A stretch of 64,000 nt of DNA from Paenibacillus algorifonticola (GCF_000971975.1 NZ_LAQO01000017.1:62001-126000), one strand, 5' to 3'; positions 8,924 through 18,954 are shown, counted from the stretch's first letter. The notes: generated from the letters alone by a model not told the origin. Numbers and translations are program-made.

Positions 8924-10195
8924 CTACTCCTCCTTTCCTATTTGACCAACGGGCAATTTGATTGTGAAAATGGTGCTTAACTCATCGCTGCCGGCTTCAA
9001 CTTGGACGGTTCCGAGCAGACGTTCTGTCTCTTGCTTGACATAAGCTAGGCCGATACCTGTAGAAGGGTTGCCCGTTTCATCGTATTTTGTAGTAAATCC
9101 GGGCATGAAGATTTTCTCCCGATGCTTGGGCGCAATACCCGGACCATTATCGGCTACTGTGAAAACGACAGCCTCCTTTTCCCGTTTAACCTCGATTCGG
9201 ATATAGCCCGGTTCATTTAGTGCTTCAACGGCATTGACGACCAGATTATTGAGCAAAGACAGCGTAACGTATACATGGCACAAGGGAAAGACACCCTCCG
9301 TGTGCAGTGAGAAATCGATCTTCTTGCCAAGTGAGCGGGCATATTTTTTATTGGATCGGAGAACGATATCAGCTAATGCTTCCACCCGCATATAGTCGCT
9401 TTCGTGCGATATTAAGCCGGACAGTCCGGCATAAATGCGTTGATTGTCCTTTTTGATATCGTGAACCTGCCCAGAGATCCGCAGAGCCTGTTGGGCTAGC
9501 TCTTCAAGTGGTACAGCTTGACCATTTTTTAGCGATTGATAAAGTCCGTAGCTGTCTCGGGCGATATTTTCCGCGTTGTGCAGCGTTTTCTTCAACTGAA
9601 TGGATTCCTCATACAGCTCCGAGATCAGCAGGAGCATCTTCTCGTTTTCCTTGCGAGTCAGCTCCTCGGTCGCTTTCGACTGTCTCAATTTAACTAAATT
9701 GAAAAAGCCAAGCACGAAGAAGCTCCGAAAAATAGCAATGAGCAAAATCTGATTCCAGGTGGAGAAGCTGGTCATTTGCTCCGTAATCGAATAGCGCAGA
9801 AGCAGCTCTGCCAACGTTGCGGCGATTTCAATCGTTACGCCTAATAATCCGAGCAGAAGCGGCCGGTTATGGTAGCGGTTCATTCGAACGGCTTTGAATG
9901 CTAATGCGTAGGTCAAATAATAAAAGAAAACCGGATAGTGGTACTGAAAAGCGGCTTCCCAGCTCCAAAGCGGCCCTATGGCGACCTCGAGTCCCGTACG
10001 AAAAAAAGTAACTGCTGCGCCAACAAGCAAGCCGGAGACAAGTGGAGAGGGTGATCTGAGCCAGAGCAGGAAGAGGAAAAAGGTTGGCGTACCCAGACTT
10101 ACCCGAAAATCATTGTGAAACGGGTAAAAATTCAATTCACCCGCGATAGGAACTGAAATGACCATCAGCATGAATAGGAACCATTTTTCTTTCAA
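8924..10195 (-). CDS. GlnK-like membrane sensor histidine kinase
   Basis: The 423-residue kinase begins with about six hydrophobic segments (residues ~5-180), then a coiled region and a kinase core. The catalytic domain has NNLVVNAVEAL (N box), VADNGPGIAP (G1) and TGIGLAYVKQ (G2). The phospho-accepting helix is of the Spo0B-like type (QVHDIKKDNQRIYAGLSGLI) rather than a classic H box. The start is TTG, with AAGGAG a little far upstream. It pairs with the GlnL-like regulator and diverges from the dicarboxylate symporter, so a C4-dicarboxylate or aspartate signal is plausible but not shown. Confidence 0.85.
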   Translation of the reverse strand: MKEKWFLFMLMVISVPIAGELNFYPFHNDFRVSLGTPTFFLFLLWLRSPSPLVSGLLVGAAVTFFRTGLEVAIGPLWSWEAAFQYHYPVFFYYLTYALAFKAVRMNRYHNRPLLLGLLGVTIEIAATLAELLLRYSITEQMTSFSTWNQILLIAIFRSFFVLGFFNLVKLRQSKATEELTRKENEKMLLLISELYEESIQLKKTLHNAENIARDSYGLYQSLKNGQAVPLEELAQQALRISGQVHDIKKDNQRIYAGLSGLISHESDYMRVEALADIVLRSNKKYARSLGKKIDFSLHTEGVFPLCHVYVTLSLLNNLVVNAVEALNEPGYIRIEVKREKEAVVFTVADNGPGIAPKHREKIFMPGFTTKYDETGNPSTGIGLAYVKQETERLLGTVQVEAGSDELSTIFTIKLPVGQIGKEE

Positions 10196-10439
10196 TGCAG
10201 AGATACAGCTCCTTTCTTACATAACGTAACAGTCATTCGACATCTTTTGCCATTTTCCTTTCGTTGAATGATTTCTTTTTGCCTCCTCATTATGCCGAAA
10301 TTTATAAATTCTTATAACCAATATGTAGATTCAAATAGATTTCTGTAGCTTGCCTGTACAATGAGACCATTCAAAGCTATTACCGAAGTCATGATAAATG
10401 AAAGCGCTTAATAATCTTCTACAGAAAAGGGGAAGCAGG

Positions 10440-11705
10440 ATGAAAAAATTTGGTTTGGCTTTTCAAATTTTAGTCGGCCTTATATTAGGGGTGGCTGTAG
10501 GGGCCATTTTTTATGGCAACCCGACCGTCGAAAGCTACTTGAAGCCGGCGGGAGACATTTTCATACGATTGATCAAGATGATTGTCGTTCCGATTGTCGT
10601 TTCCTCTCTGGTTGTCGGAATAGCGGGTGTAGGAGATATTAAAAAGCTCGGCAGGCTTGGTGGGAAAACGATTCTTTATTTTGAAATCGTGACGACGGCA
10701 GCTATTGTTTTTGGCCTGCTCGTCGCGAACCTCTTTCAGCCCGGGGCCGGGGTTAATATGGCTGGACTAGCTAAATCGGACATTACGAAATATGTGGAAG
10801 CGACTGAAAAGGTGACCAGCCATAGCTTTATGGATACCTTTGTCAATATTGTTCCGAAAAACATTTTTGAATCCTTAGTAGCTGGTGATATGCTCGCCAT
10901 CATATTCTTCTCGGTATTTTTAGGCTTGGGTATTGCCGCCATTGGTGAAAAAGGGAAGCCGGTCCTGGCTTTTTTCCAAGGTCTCGCCGAATCGATGTTT
11001 TGGGTAACGAACCAGATCATGAAGTTTGCTCCGATTGGCGTCTTTGGATTAATTGGTATGACGGTATCCAAATTTGGCATCGCCTCCCTGCTTCCTTTAG
11101 GGAAATTGGTACTGGCCGTGTATGTTGGAATGTTCCTGTTCGTGGTGCTTATTCTAGGTCTGATCGCGAAGCTGTGTGGGACCAGTCTGATGGCATTTGT
11201 ACGGATATTAAAGGATGAACTCATATTAGCTTACTCGACAGCAAGTTCTGAAACTGCTCTTCCTAAGATGATGGAAAAAATGGAGAAGTTCGGTGTGCCG
11301 AAAGCGATCACCTCTTTTGTCGTACCAACCGGATATTCGTTCAATTTGGATGGGTCCACCTTATATCAAGCGATAACCGCAATGTTTATTGCGCAAATGT
11401 ACGGTATCCATATGCCGATCAGCTCTCAAATTATGTTGGTGTTTGTTTTGATGCTAACTTCGAAGGGAATTGCCGGGGTGCCGGGCGCTTCGTTCGTCGT
11501 TCTGCTAGCCACTCTTGGGTCTGTAGGCATTCCGCTCGAAGGTCTTGCTTTTATCGCGGGTATTGACCGCATTCTGGATATGGCCCGGACCGTCGTCAAT
11601 GTTATCGGCAATTCCATCGCTACGGTTGTAATGGCGAAATGGGAGAAACAATATGATCAAGATAAAGGGCAACAATATTTAGAGTCGATCAAAAAGGGTT
11701 CATAA
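10440..11705 (+). CDS. Dicarboxylate/amino acid:cation symporter (DAACS family)
   Basis: The 421-residue integral membrane protein belongs to the DctA/GltP family, which takes up C4-dicarboxylates, aspartate or glutamate with protons or sodium. The diagnostic serine-rich hairpin is visible as YSTASSETALPKM, followed by PTGYSFNLDGSTLY and the substrate-binding RILDMARTVVNVIGN near the end. The ATG at 10440 is chosen over the in-frame ATG at 10398 because AGGGGAAGCAGG immediately precedes it and MKKFGLAFQ is the usual family start. It heads an apparent operon with aspartase and malic enzyme, so aspartate, fumarate or malate are the likely substrates. Confidence 0.92.
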   Translation: MKKFGLAFQILVGLILGVAVGAIFYGNPTVESYLKPAGDIFIRLIKMIVVPIVVSSLVVGIAGVGDIKKLGRLGGKTILYFEIVTTAAIVFGLLVANLFQPGAGVNMAGLAKSDITKYVEATEKVTSHSFMDTFVNIVPKNIFESLVAGDMLAIIFFSVFLGLGIAAIGEKGKPVLAFFQGLAESMFWVTNQIMKFAPIGVFGLIGMTVSKFGIASLLPLGKLVLAVYVGMFLFVVLILGLIAKLCGTSLMAFVRILKDELILAYSTASSETALPKMMEKMEKFGVPKAITSFVVPTGYSFNLDGSTLYQAITAMFIAQMYGIHMPISSQIMLVFVLMLTSKGIAGVPGASFVVLLATLGSVGIPLEGLAFIAGIDRILDMARTVVNVIGNSIATVVMAKWEKQYDQDKGQQYLESIKKGS

Positions 11706-11729
11706 GATCATAACAAGGGGGAACGTCCA

Positions 11730-13151
11730 ATGTCAGCTCATTTTAGAATCGAAAAAGATTTTCTTGGCTCCAAAGAAGTACCCGAGGACGCCTATTATGG
11801 CATTCAAACGATGCGTGCAGTAGAAAACTTTCCAATTACCGGCTACCGCATTCATGAAGAGCTGATACGTGCGATGGCAATCGTTAAACATGCGGCGGTT
11901 GCAGCGAACATGGAGATTAGACAGCTGAACCCGGAAACCGGAAAGGCTATTATGCAAGCAGCGCAGGAAGTGATGGACGGTAAATGGCATGAGCAATTTA
12001 TCGTTGACCCGATACAGGGTGGAGCTGGCACGTCCCTTAACATGAATGCCAACGAGGTCATCGCCAATAGGGCGATCGAGATACTAGGAGGAACCAAAGG
12101 CGATTATTTTAAAGTAAGCCCCAATACGCATGTAAATATGTCCCAGTCGACCAACGATGCCTTTCCGACGGCCATTCATATTGCAACGCTCGTTTTGATT
12201 GAGAAGCTGCTTGTGACGATGGAGGAAATGCTAGCTGCGTTTCGAAAAAAAGCCGTGCAGTTCGACGGGATTATCAAGATGGGACGAACGCATCTTCAGG
12301 ATGGCGTGCCGATCCGTCTGGGGCAGGAGTTTGAGGCATACAGCCGTGTTCTGGAACGTGATATTAAAAGGATCAAGCAAACCCGCGGCCATTTGTACGA
12401 AGTCAATATGGGAGCAACGGCTGTCGGAACTGGCTTAAATGCCGATCCCCGTTATATAAAGCGGGTCGTTGAATCGCTTGCCGAGCTTAGCGGACTGCCG
12501 CTTACCAATGCAGAACACTTGGTCGACGCTACACAAAATACGGATGCTTATACGGAGGTGTCCGCTGCGCTCAAAGTATGCATGATCAACATGTCCAAAA
12601 TCGCCAACGACTTGCGCTTGATGGCTTCCGGGCCGCGTGCCGGATTCGGGGAATTGAATTTGCCTGCCCGCCAGCCGGGCTCGTCCATTATGCCGGGCAA
12701 GGTCAATCCGGTCATGGCAGAGGTCGTCAATCAGGTGGCATTCCAGGTCATAGGCAATGACCATACGATTTGTTTGGCCTCTGAAGCCGGGCAGCTTGAG
12801 CTTAACGTCATGGAGCCTGTGCTTGTATTTAATTTGCTTCAGTCTCTCAGCATGATGAATCAAGTATTCAAAGTCTTTAGAGCCCATTGCTTGGAAGAAA
12901 TCGAAGCGAATGTGGAGCGCTGCAAAGAGTATGTGGAGAAAAGCGTCGGGGTCATCACTGCGCTCAACCCGCATCTTGGCTATGAGGTTGTAGCCCGAAT
13001 TGCGCGCGAAGCGATTTTGACAGGCCGTCCGGTTCGTGAGCTATGCCTGCTATACAATGTGTTAACGGAAGAGGAGCTCCAAATCATTCTCGATCCGTAT
13101 GAGATGACGAACCCGGGAATCGCGGGAGTGGAGCTTTTGGACAAAAACTAA
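11730..13151 (+). CDS. aspA: Aspartate ammonia-lyase
   Basis: The 473-residue enzyme converts L-aspartate to fumarate and ammonia. It belongs to the fumarase/aspartase superfamily and keeps the signature GSSIMPGKVNP, the catalytic-loop serine within it, the TS loop in QGGAGTSLNMNANE and the substrate-binding QSTNDAFPTA. The sequence DPIQGGAGTS and the start EKDFLGSKEVPEDAYYG favour aspartase over fumarase. It starts 25 bases after the symporter stop with an AAGGGGG site, and malic enzyme follows. Together the three would import aspartate or dicarboxylates and feed fumarate and malate towards pyruvate. Confidence 0.95.
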   Translation: MSAHFRIEKDFLGSKEVPEDAYYGIQTMRAVENFPITGYRIHEELIRAMAIVKHAAVAANMEIRQLNPETGKAIMQAAQEVMDGKWHEQFIVDPIQGGAGTSLNMNANEVIANRAIEILGGTKGDYFKVSPNTHVNMSQSTNDAFPTAIHIATLVLIEKLLVTMEEMLAAFRKKAVQFDGIIKMGRTHLQDGVPIRLGQEFEAYSRVLERDIKRIKQTRGHLYEVNMGATAVGTGLNADPRYIKRVVESLAELSGLPLTNAEHLVDATQNTDAYTEVSAALKVCMINMSKIANDLRLMASGPRAGFGELNLPARQPGSSIMPGKVNPVMAEVVNQVAFQVIGNDHTICLASEAGQLELNVMEPVLVFNLLQSLSMMNQVFKVFRAHCLEEIEANVERCKEYVEKSVGVITALNPHLGYEVVARIAREAILTGRPVRELCLLYNVLTEEELQIILDPYEMTNPGIAGVELLDKN

Positions 13152-13196
13152 AAAAGGAATTTTTAGAATCAGATTTACCAAAAAGGAGAGAGCGAG

Positions 13197-14624
13197 ATGT
13201 CCGTAACAAGCGGTGCCAGCACCTATATGATATTTCGACTGCAAATTGATAAAGAACTAACTTCGCTTGGCGATATCGCCGCTGCGATTGAAAGGACAAG
13301 CGGGGATATCGTGGGGATTGACGTCATCTCGTCGAGCCGTGCGAGCACCGTCCGCGATATCACCGTTAACGTATCCGATCAGGCGCACAGCAAGCTGATC
13401 GTCGAATCGCTTCAAAAGCTGCAAGGCGTTAAAGTCATTCATGTGTCGGACCGGACTTTCCTGGTGCACTTGGGTGGGAAAATTGAGATCACCTCCAAAA
13501 TACCGGTGAAAAACCGTGATGATTTATCACGGGTATATACCCCCGGTGTTGCGCAAGTTTGTACAGCGATTGCGGAACAGCCGAATAAGGCCTACTCGCT
13601 GACGATCAAACGCAATACGATCGCCGTAGTATCCGACGGGACGGCCGTACTCGGGCTTGGCGACATCGGGCCGATGGCGGCCATGCCGGTGATGGAAGGC
13701 AAGGCCATGCTGTTCAAAGAATTCGCTGGTGTGGACGCCTTTCCGATATGCCTGGATACGAAGGACACCGATGAAATTATCCGCATCGTAAAGGCAATCG
13801 CTCCGGCATTCGGAGGCATCAATTTGGAAGACATTTCGTCACCGCGCTGCTTTGAAATCGAGGAGCGTTTGAAGCGGGAATTGGACATCCCCGTGTTTCA
13901 CGACGACCAACACGGAACGGCTGTCGTCATCCTGGCCGGGCTGCTCAATGCGCTCAAAATCACAGGCAAGCAAATGTCGGATATTAAAGTCGTTGTGAAC
14001 GGCATCGGCGCAGCGGGCATTGCTTGCTCGAAGATGCTTCTAGCCGCAGGCGTGCGTAATTTGATCGGTGTGGACCGCGAGGGCGCTATTCATCGGAACA
14101 AGCATTATGACAATCCTCATTGGACGGCGTTTGCCCAGTTAACGAATCCGAATCTGGAAACAGGCAGCTTGCCTGAAGTGATCAAGGATGCGGATGTATT
14201 TATCGGCGTATCGGCTCCGAATATTCTCAAGGTTGATGACGTCCAGTCCATGGCGAAAGATCCAATCGTCTTTGCAATGGCGAACCCGATACCGGAGATC
14301 GATCCGGAGTTGGCCGAGCCTTACGTTAGGGTTATGGCGACAGGGCGGTCTGACAAGCCGAACCAAATCAATAATGTGCTTTGCTTTCCGGGTATTTTCC
14401 GCGGCGCCTTGGACTGCAGGGCGAGTGAAATCAATGAAGCAATGAAGCTTGCAGCCGCTCAGGCCATCGCATCCGTTGTGACGGATGAAGAATTGAACGA
14501 AACGTATATTATCCCGAGCGTATTCAACCAGAAGGTAGTGGAAAAGGTAAGAGAGGCAGTGATAGAAGCGGCCTATCGTACTGGGGTTGCCCGAAAAAGA
14601 CTAAGAGATTCAAATAAAGAGTGA
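13197..14624 (+). CDS. NAD(P)-dependent malic enzyme with N-terminal ACT domain
   Basis: The 475-residue enzyme decarboxylates malate oxidatively to pyruvate. Residues ~9-85 form an ACT-like domain. The catalytic part contains SRVYTPGVAQVC (tyrosine), MEGKAMLFKEFAGVDAFP (lysine), the family signature FHDDQHGTAVV, and a Rossmann loop GIGAAGIAC followed by an aspartate (GVDREG) that suggests NAD preference. AAAGGAGAGAG precedes the ATG. It is the third gene of the symporter-aspartase operon and is followed by a strong terminator. The ACT domain suggests allosteric control, possibly by an amino acid; this is inference. Confidence 0.93.
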   Translation: MSVTSGASTYMIFRLQIDKELTSLGDIAAAIERTSGDIVGIDVISSSRASTVRDITVNVSDQAHSKLIVESLQKLQGVKVIHVSDRTFLVHLGGKIEITSKIPVKNRDDLSRVYTPGVAQVCTAIAEQPNKAYSLTIKRNTIAVVSDGTAVLGLGDIGPMAAMPVMEGKAMLFKEFAGVDAFPICLDTKDTDEIIRIVKAIAPAFGGINLEDISSPRCFEIEERLKRELDIPVFHDDQHGTAVVILAGLLNALKITGKQMSDIKVVVNGIGAAGIACSKMLLAAGVRNLIGVDREGAIHRNKHYDNPHWTAFAQLTNPNLETGSLPEVIKDADVFIGVSAPNILKVDDVQSMAKDPIVFAMANPIPEIDPELAEPYVRVMATGRSDKPNQINNVLCFPGIFRGALDCRASEINEAMKLAAAQAIASVVTDEELNETYIIPSVFNQKVVEKVREAVIEAAYRTGVARKRLRDSNKE

Positions 14625-14653
14625 ATTCGGTCACCTTGACGGTGATTCATACA

Positions 14654-14697
14654 AGCAGTTATCACAAAGCTTTCCTTTGTGATAGCTGCTTTTTTTC
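14654..14697 (+). terminator. Strong rho-independent terminator
   Basis: AGCAGTTATCACAAAG pairs with CTTTGTGATAGCTGCT (one G-U) across a five-base loop and is followed by seven T. It ends the symporter-aspartase-malic enzyme operon. Confidence 0.92.
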
Positions 14698-14847
14698 TGT
14701 AGAAGCTCGTTCTCATTTTTCGCGGGCATTATTCATGATCTGCCTTACTAGCCATGCTTCTCTTTCATTTTTCTTTCACGGGGATTTGTTAAAATTTCAA
14801 TTAGAGAATTTTAACCAAAATTTTTAGCATGAAAGAAGGCGTACATA

Positions 14848-17800
14848 TTGTTATTCATTCAATCAAGAAAGATGGTTTACCCTTTTTTAATCCTCGTGCT
14901 GCTGATGGGATTGCTTACACCCTATGGACAGAGTACCGCTTATGCAGCACAAGAGGGCATGCGAAGTGTGAAGGGAGTGCAGATTGCCGCAGGCGCCAAC
15001 CATTCGGTCATGTTAAAAGCGGATGGTACCGTCGTCGCATGGGGTCTCAATAGTGTGGGCCAAGCGAATGTACCGAGAGGTCTTGCTAATGTAATCTCTG
15101 TTGCAGCTGGGAGTGAGCATTCACTCGCCCTGAAAGCAGATGGCACAGTTGTCGGATGGGGAAACAATAGCGTAGGCGAAACGACAGTACCGAATGAATT
15201 AGCAGCGGGAGGGGTAACTGCCATTGCTGCAGGAGGAGGTTCTTCGCTCGCTTTGAAATCGGATGGTACGGTCGTGGCGTGGGGAGATAATCAATATGGC
15301 CATTTGAACGTACCCCCAGCAGCAGAGACCGAAGTGGTCTCAATCGCTGCCGGAAAAGAGTTTTCGCTCGTATTAAAATCGGATGGCACGGTCGTTGCAT
15401 GGGGCCAGTCTGGCGCAACGAATGTCCCTGCTGGTCTGAGTAACGTAGTGTCAATCGCCGCAGGATCCATTTTTGCAATGGCTTTAAAAGCGGATGGCAC
15501 GATCGTCGCATGGGGAAACAACGCTAGTGGTCAAACGATAATACCAACTGGAGCGGCAGATGGTGAAGTAGTATCGATCTCTGCAAGCAGGTCGACTGCA
15601 ATGGCCCTGAAAGCGGATGGGACTGTTGTTGCATGGGGAGGAAATGATACCGGTCAGACGGATGTGCCTGCGGGACTGAATGATGTGGTCGCGATTGCTA
15701 GCGGCTGGTTTCATTCACTCGCCCTGAAAGCAGATGGCACAGTCGTCGCGTGGGGAAGCAACAATAATCGTCAGAAGGACGTTCCGGCAGGCCATGCTTC
15801 ACCCATTAAAGGAAGCAGGATTGCTGCGGGCGGGTCTCATACGCTTGCCTTGAAATCGAATGGAACCCTCTCTGCTTGGGGAGACAATGGCAATGGACAA
15901 AGTGCGATACCAGTTGGGCTGGGAAGTGTAGAGTCGATCGCTGGAGGAGCTAATCATTCGCTCGCGCTGAAATCGGACGGCACCGTCGCTGCATGGGGAA
16001 GCAACAGCAATGGTCAAAGCGCCGTTCCGGCTGGGCTGGATAATGTAGCATCGATTGCGGCGGGAGCTAATCATTCGCTTGCGCTGAAATCGGATGGCAC
16101 GGTCACCGCATGGGGAAGCAACACTTATGGAGAAAGCACGGTTCCGATTGGACTAGATGAAGTGATCGCAATTGCCGGAGGAGAATTCCACTCGCTCGCC
16201 TTGCAATCGGACCATACGGTCGTCGCTTGGGGAAGAAATAATTACGGTCAAAGCACCGTTCCGGCCGGACTGGACCAAGTCGTGTCCATTGCTGCTGGAG
16301 ACAGCCATTCGCTAGCCCTGAAATTGGACGGCACTGTAGTTGCTTGGGGAAACAATAATAGTGGCCAAAGAACGGTGCCGGCTGGATTAGAAAATGTCGT
16401 GTCCATCGCTGCTGGCGCTGAGCATTCGCTAGCCTTGAAAGCAGACGGAACCGTCGTCGCATGGGGAAGCAATGCTAGCGGCCAGATTAACGTACCAGCT
16501 GGACTGGATAATGTCGTATCCATCGCTGCTGGCGCTGAGCATTCACTTGCCTTAAAAGCAGATGGAAGCGTCATTGCCTGGGGGAACGACGATTTTGGTC
16601 AAAGCACCGTACCGGGCAAGCTGATCGATTTGAAGCTGCAGGAGGGCGATTTTACAGAAGCCTTTGACGTCACCGTCACGTCCTACACCTATTATTATGA
16701 CGGGCAGTCTTTGTCCAGTGCCCATATAACGCCAACGATGACAGACCCAGACCAAATCTTGGTGTATGTGAACAATCAGTCGATAACGAGCGGCAGTGCG
16801 GCGACCATCAATTTGGCGGGAGCAACAACGGATACGGTCATTCCTGTTCGCGTCGAGCCTTATTTCTTTCCTAACCAAAAGTATACGATTACGTTAGAGA
16901 TTGATTCAACTCCACCAGAGGTAGAGTTCAGCACTAATGGAGGCTTAATGCCTGCAACAAGCGCATCAAGTAAAGTAACGGTTAGCGACACGCAAAGCGG
17001 CGTGGAGCCTTCCTCACTGCTGCTGTATGCATGGACGCAAGGCACAGCTGTTCCAACCGGAGGCTGGACGGCTTTCAGCAACGAGGATACGTTAAGCCAG
17101 ACCAATGTTGATGGCGACTGGTACTTGCACATTCGAGCCTTAGACAAAGTAGGCAATGTTGTCGATGCTGTATCCAATCCCTTTGTATTGGACAACACGG
17201 CACCGACAGTAACCGTATCCAGCTCAGCAAGCCAAACCGTGAATGCCGCTTTTCCGGTGACGATTACCTTCAACGAGAGTGTAATTGGTTTCACAGTGGA
17301 TGACCTTGCAGTCGTAAACGGTACAGCATCCAATTTGGTTTCCGTGGGCGCATCGACCTACACAGCGACCATTACACCTCTGACGAGCGGTCAAGCTGTG
17401 ACTGTATCGATTGGTGCGGGAGCAGCAGCAAATGCCGCAGGACTGGATAATACAGCATCCAACACACTCAGCTTGCTGTATAATACGGCGAAACCTGTAG
17501 TTGCATTCAGTGGCTTTACCGATCAGCAGTCATTCGTTGTGCCGCCCGCCCAAGTCTCCGTGACTGTCAGTGAATCGGTATATTGGATCAATGGAGGGGC
17601 TCCACTCACTTCTGCAAATGCACAGCCTCTGATCAGCATGTCGAAGGACGGACAAGCATTTTCCTCTTATACGACATCATTTGATGAGTCTTTGCTAACG
17701 TATACGTTGACGTTTAATGGCACGCTTAACAATGGCTTGTACAGGGTGAATGCGGCTGGGGGCGAAGTGGAAAACGAATATGGAAATGCGCTTGATGCAG

Positions 17801-18711
17801 CAACCGCAAGCTTTAGCGTAGTGAGTGCAGCAACGTCGCCATCCGTAACGCGTTCTAGCAATGCAAACCTAGCTTACTTAAACGTCTTTGCCGGCGGTAA
17901 AGCAGTAGAGCTATCGCCTTTATTTACACCCGGGACTACGGAGTATATAACGAAGACGAATGCAAAAGAAGTCGAGCTGCAATTGGCGCCTGCTCATGCC
18001 ATGGCAGCGGTTAAGCTGTTGGGAGAACACATAGGAAAGACAACGAACGTTCCTTTAGTAAGGGGTGAAAATGTGTTCGCCATCACGGTTCAAGCCGAGG
18101 ATGGAACGATAAAAACGTATACGTTAAAAATTAATCGTATTTCCGATAATGGGAATACAGGTTCTGCATGTACATTTGAAGATATTAAAAATCATTGGGC
18201 AGCATCGAAGATTTGCGAAGCAGCAGGACTTGGAATCGTGGATGGCATGAGTACTGGCACCTTCGGGCCTAATGGATACGTAACGCGGACGGAGTTTGCT
18301 GTAATGCTGCTTCGTACCCTTCAAATTCCAATTAGCAATGAATCGATTGCGATGTCTTTTAGTGATAAGGACAGCATTCCAGCCTGGGCACAACAGGCCA
18401 TTCAGACAGCAGTAGCTGAGGGCATTCTCGAAGGATATTCCGACGGGACATTGCGGCCGCAGCAAACGGTAAACCGGGCAGAAATGGCTGCAATGGTCTC
18501 CCGGGCAATGAAGTGGGAGATTGACTCTCAGGAAGGTGCTTCTTTTACCGATGCTGCGAATATTCCAGCCTGGGCCAAAGCGCATGTTCACAATGCTCGT
18601 GTGAATGGGCTTATAGAGGGCCGGGAAGGCAATAGATTCGTGCCAGCTGGACTGACAACTAGAGCGGAAGCCACTGTCGTGCTGCTGCGGCTTTGGAACA
18701 TTCTTTATTAA
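14848..18711 (+). CDS. SLH-anchored surface protein with two tandem RCC1-like propellers
   Basis: This 1287-residue secreted protein starts at TTG (GAAAGAAGG eight bases upstream); an in-frame ATG at 14872 is the alternative. A signal peptide ends at about residue 34 (QSTAYA). Residues ~44-590 hold fourteen short RCC1-like units of about 39 residues with the core ALKADGTVVAWGSN. A break after unit 7 (HASPIKGSRIAAGG) mirrors the sequence before unit 1 (VKGVQIAAGANH), which suggests two seven-bladed propellers. A cadherin-like sandwich (~590-685), Ig-like domains (~690-1000) and a second cadherin-like domain (~1010-1100) follow. Three SLH domains end the protein (~1109-1285; YVTRTEF, TVNRAEM, LTTRAEA). 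No enzyme domain is seen. Confidence 0.9.
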   Translation: MLFIQSRKMVYPFLILVLLMGLLTPYGQSTAYAAQEGMRSVKGVQIAAGANHSVMLKADGTVVAWGLNSVGQANVPRGLANVISVAAGSEHSLALKADGTVVGWGNNSVGETTVPNELAAGGVTAIAAGGGSSLALKSDGTVVAWGDNQYGHLNVPPAAETEVVSIAAGKEFSLVLKSDGTVVAWGQSGATNVPAGLSNVVSIAAGSIFAMALKADGTIVAWGNNASGQTIIPTGAADGEVVSISASRSTAMALKADGTVVAWGGNDTGQTDVPAGLNDVVAIASGWFHSLALKADGTVVAWGSNNNRQKDVPAGHASPIKGSRIAAGGSHTLALKSNGTLSAWGDNGNGQSAIPVGLGSVESIAGGANHSLALKSDGTVAAWGSNSNGQSAVPAGLDNVASIAAGANHSLALKSDGTVTAWGSNTYGESTVPIGLDEVIAIAGGEFHSLALQSDHTVVAWGRNNYGQSTVPAGLDQVVSIAAGDSHSLALKLDGTVVAWGNNNSGQRTVPAGLENVVSIAAGAEHSLALKADGTVVAWGSNASGQINVPAGLDNVVSIAAGAEHSLALKADGSVIAWGNDDFGQSTVPGKLIDLKLQEGDFTEAFDVTVTSYTYYYDGQSLSSAHITPTMTDPDQILVYVNNQSITSGSAATINLAGATTDTVIPVRVEPYFFPNQKYTITLEIDSTPPEVEFSTNGGLMPATSASSKVTVSDTQSGVEPSSLLLYAWTQGTAVPTGGWTAFSNEDTLSQTNVDGDWYLHIRALDKVGNVVDAVSNPFVLDNTAPTVTVSSSASQTVNAAFPVTITFNESVIGFTVDDLAVVNGTASNLVSVGASTYTATITPLTSGQAVTVSIGAGAAANAAGLDNTASNTLSLLYNTAKPVVAFSGFTDQQSFVVPPAQVSVTVSESVYWINGGAPLTSANAQPLISMSKDGQAFSSYTTSFDESLLTYTLTFNGTLNNGLYRVNAAGGEVENEYGNALDAATASFSVVSAATSPSVTRSSNANLAYLNVFAGGKAVELSPLFTPGTTEYITKTNAKEVELQLAPAHAMAAVKLLGEHIGKTTNVPLVRGENVFAITVQAEDGTIKTYTLKINRISDNGNTGSACTFEDIKNHWAASKICEAAGLGIVDGMSTGTFGPNGYVTRTEFAVMLLRTLQIPISNESIAMSFSDKDSIPAWAQQAIQTAVAEGILEGYSDGTLRPQQTVNRAEMAAMVSRAMKWEIDSQEGASFTDAANIPAWAKAHVHNARVNGLIEGREGNRFVPAGLTTRAEATVVLLRLWNILY
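14980..16625 (+). repeat. Tandem repeat encoding 14 RCC1-like units
   Basis: About 14 imperfect units of roughly 117 bases recur, each with a variant of GGCACGGTCGTCGCATGGGG. Units 13 and 14 (about 16390-16610) are the most alike at DNA level, which indicates recent duplication. Such a tract can expand or contract by recombination. Confidence 0.8.
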
Positions 18712-18791
18712 TCAAATAAATTCTTATTCAATATGCTGCAGTACTCATCCCCCGATGCTGCAGCGCCCATCCCCCGATTTAGAACTAGGAT

Positions 18792-18839
18792 TGGCTGAGT
18801 ATGTCATTGTTTAATGATATGCTCGGCCAGTCTTTTTTT
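18792..18839 (+). terminator. Strong rho-independent terminator
   Basis: Seventeen-base arms (18792-18808 and 18813-18829) pair with three G-U wobbles around a four-base loop and are followed by a T-run. The terminator separates the SLH gene from the kinase pair, so the pair is probably transcribed separately. Confidence 0.9.
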
Positions 18840-18924
18840 GATTTTCTATGTATGCTGCGGCTTCAGCCCCTATCCCATGCTGTCGAATAATTGGCTTTTT
18901 TGATGAAATATGCAACAACTTATG

Positions 18925-18954
18925 TTGCGCTCTATGGTTTCGTATTCGTATACT
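18925..18954 (+). promoter_or_regulatory. Candidate sigma-A promoter for the kinase operon
   Basis: TTGCGC and TATACT are separated by 18 bases, about 60 bases before the chosen kinase start. The -10 element is good and the -35 element moderate. Confidence 0.4.

Noticed and set aside
14621..14827. 68-codon open frame after malic enzyme
   Set aside because: It contains a strong terminator hairpin and overlaps the malic enzyme end; no protein-like character.
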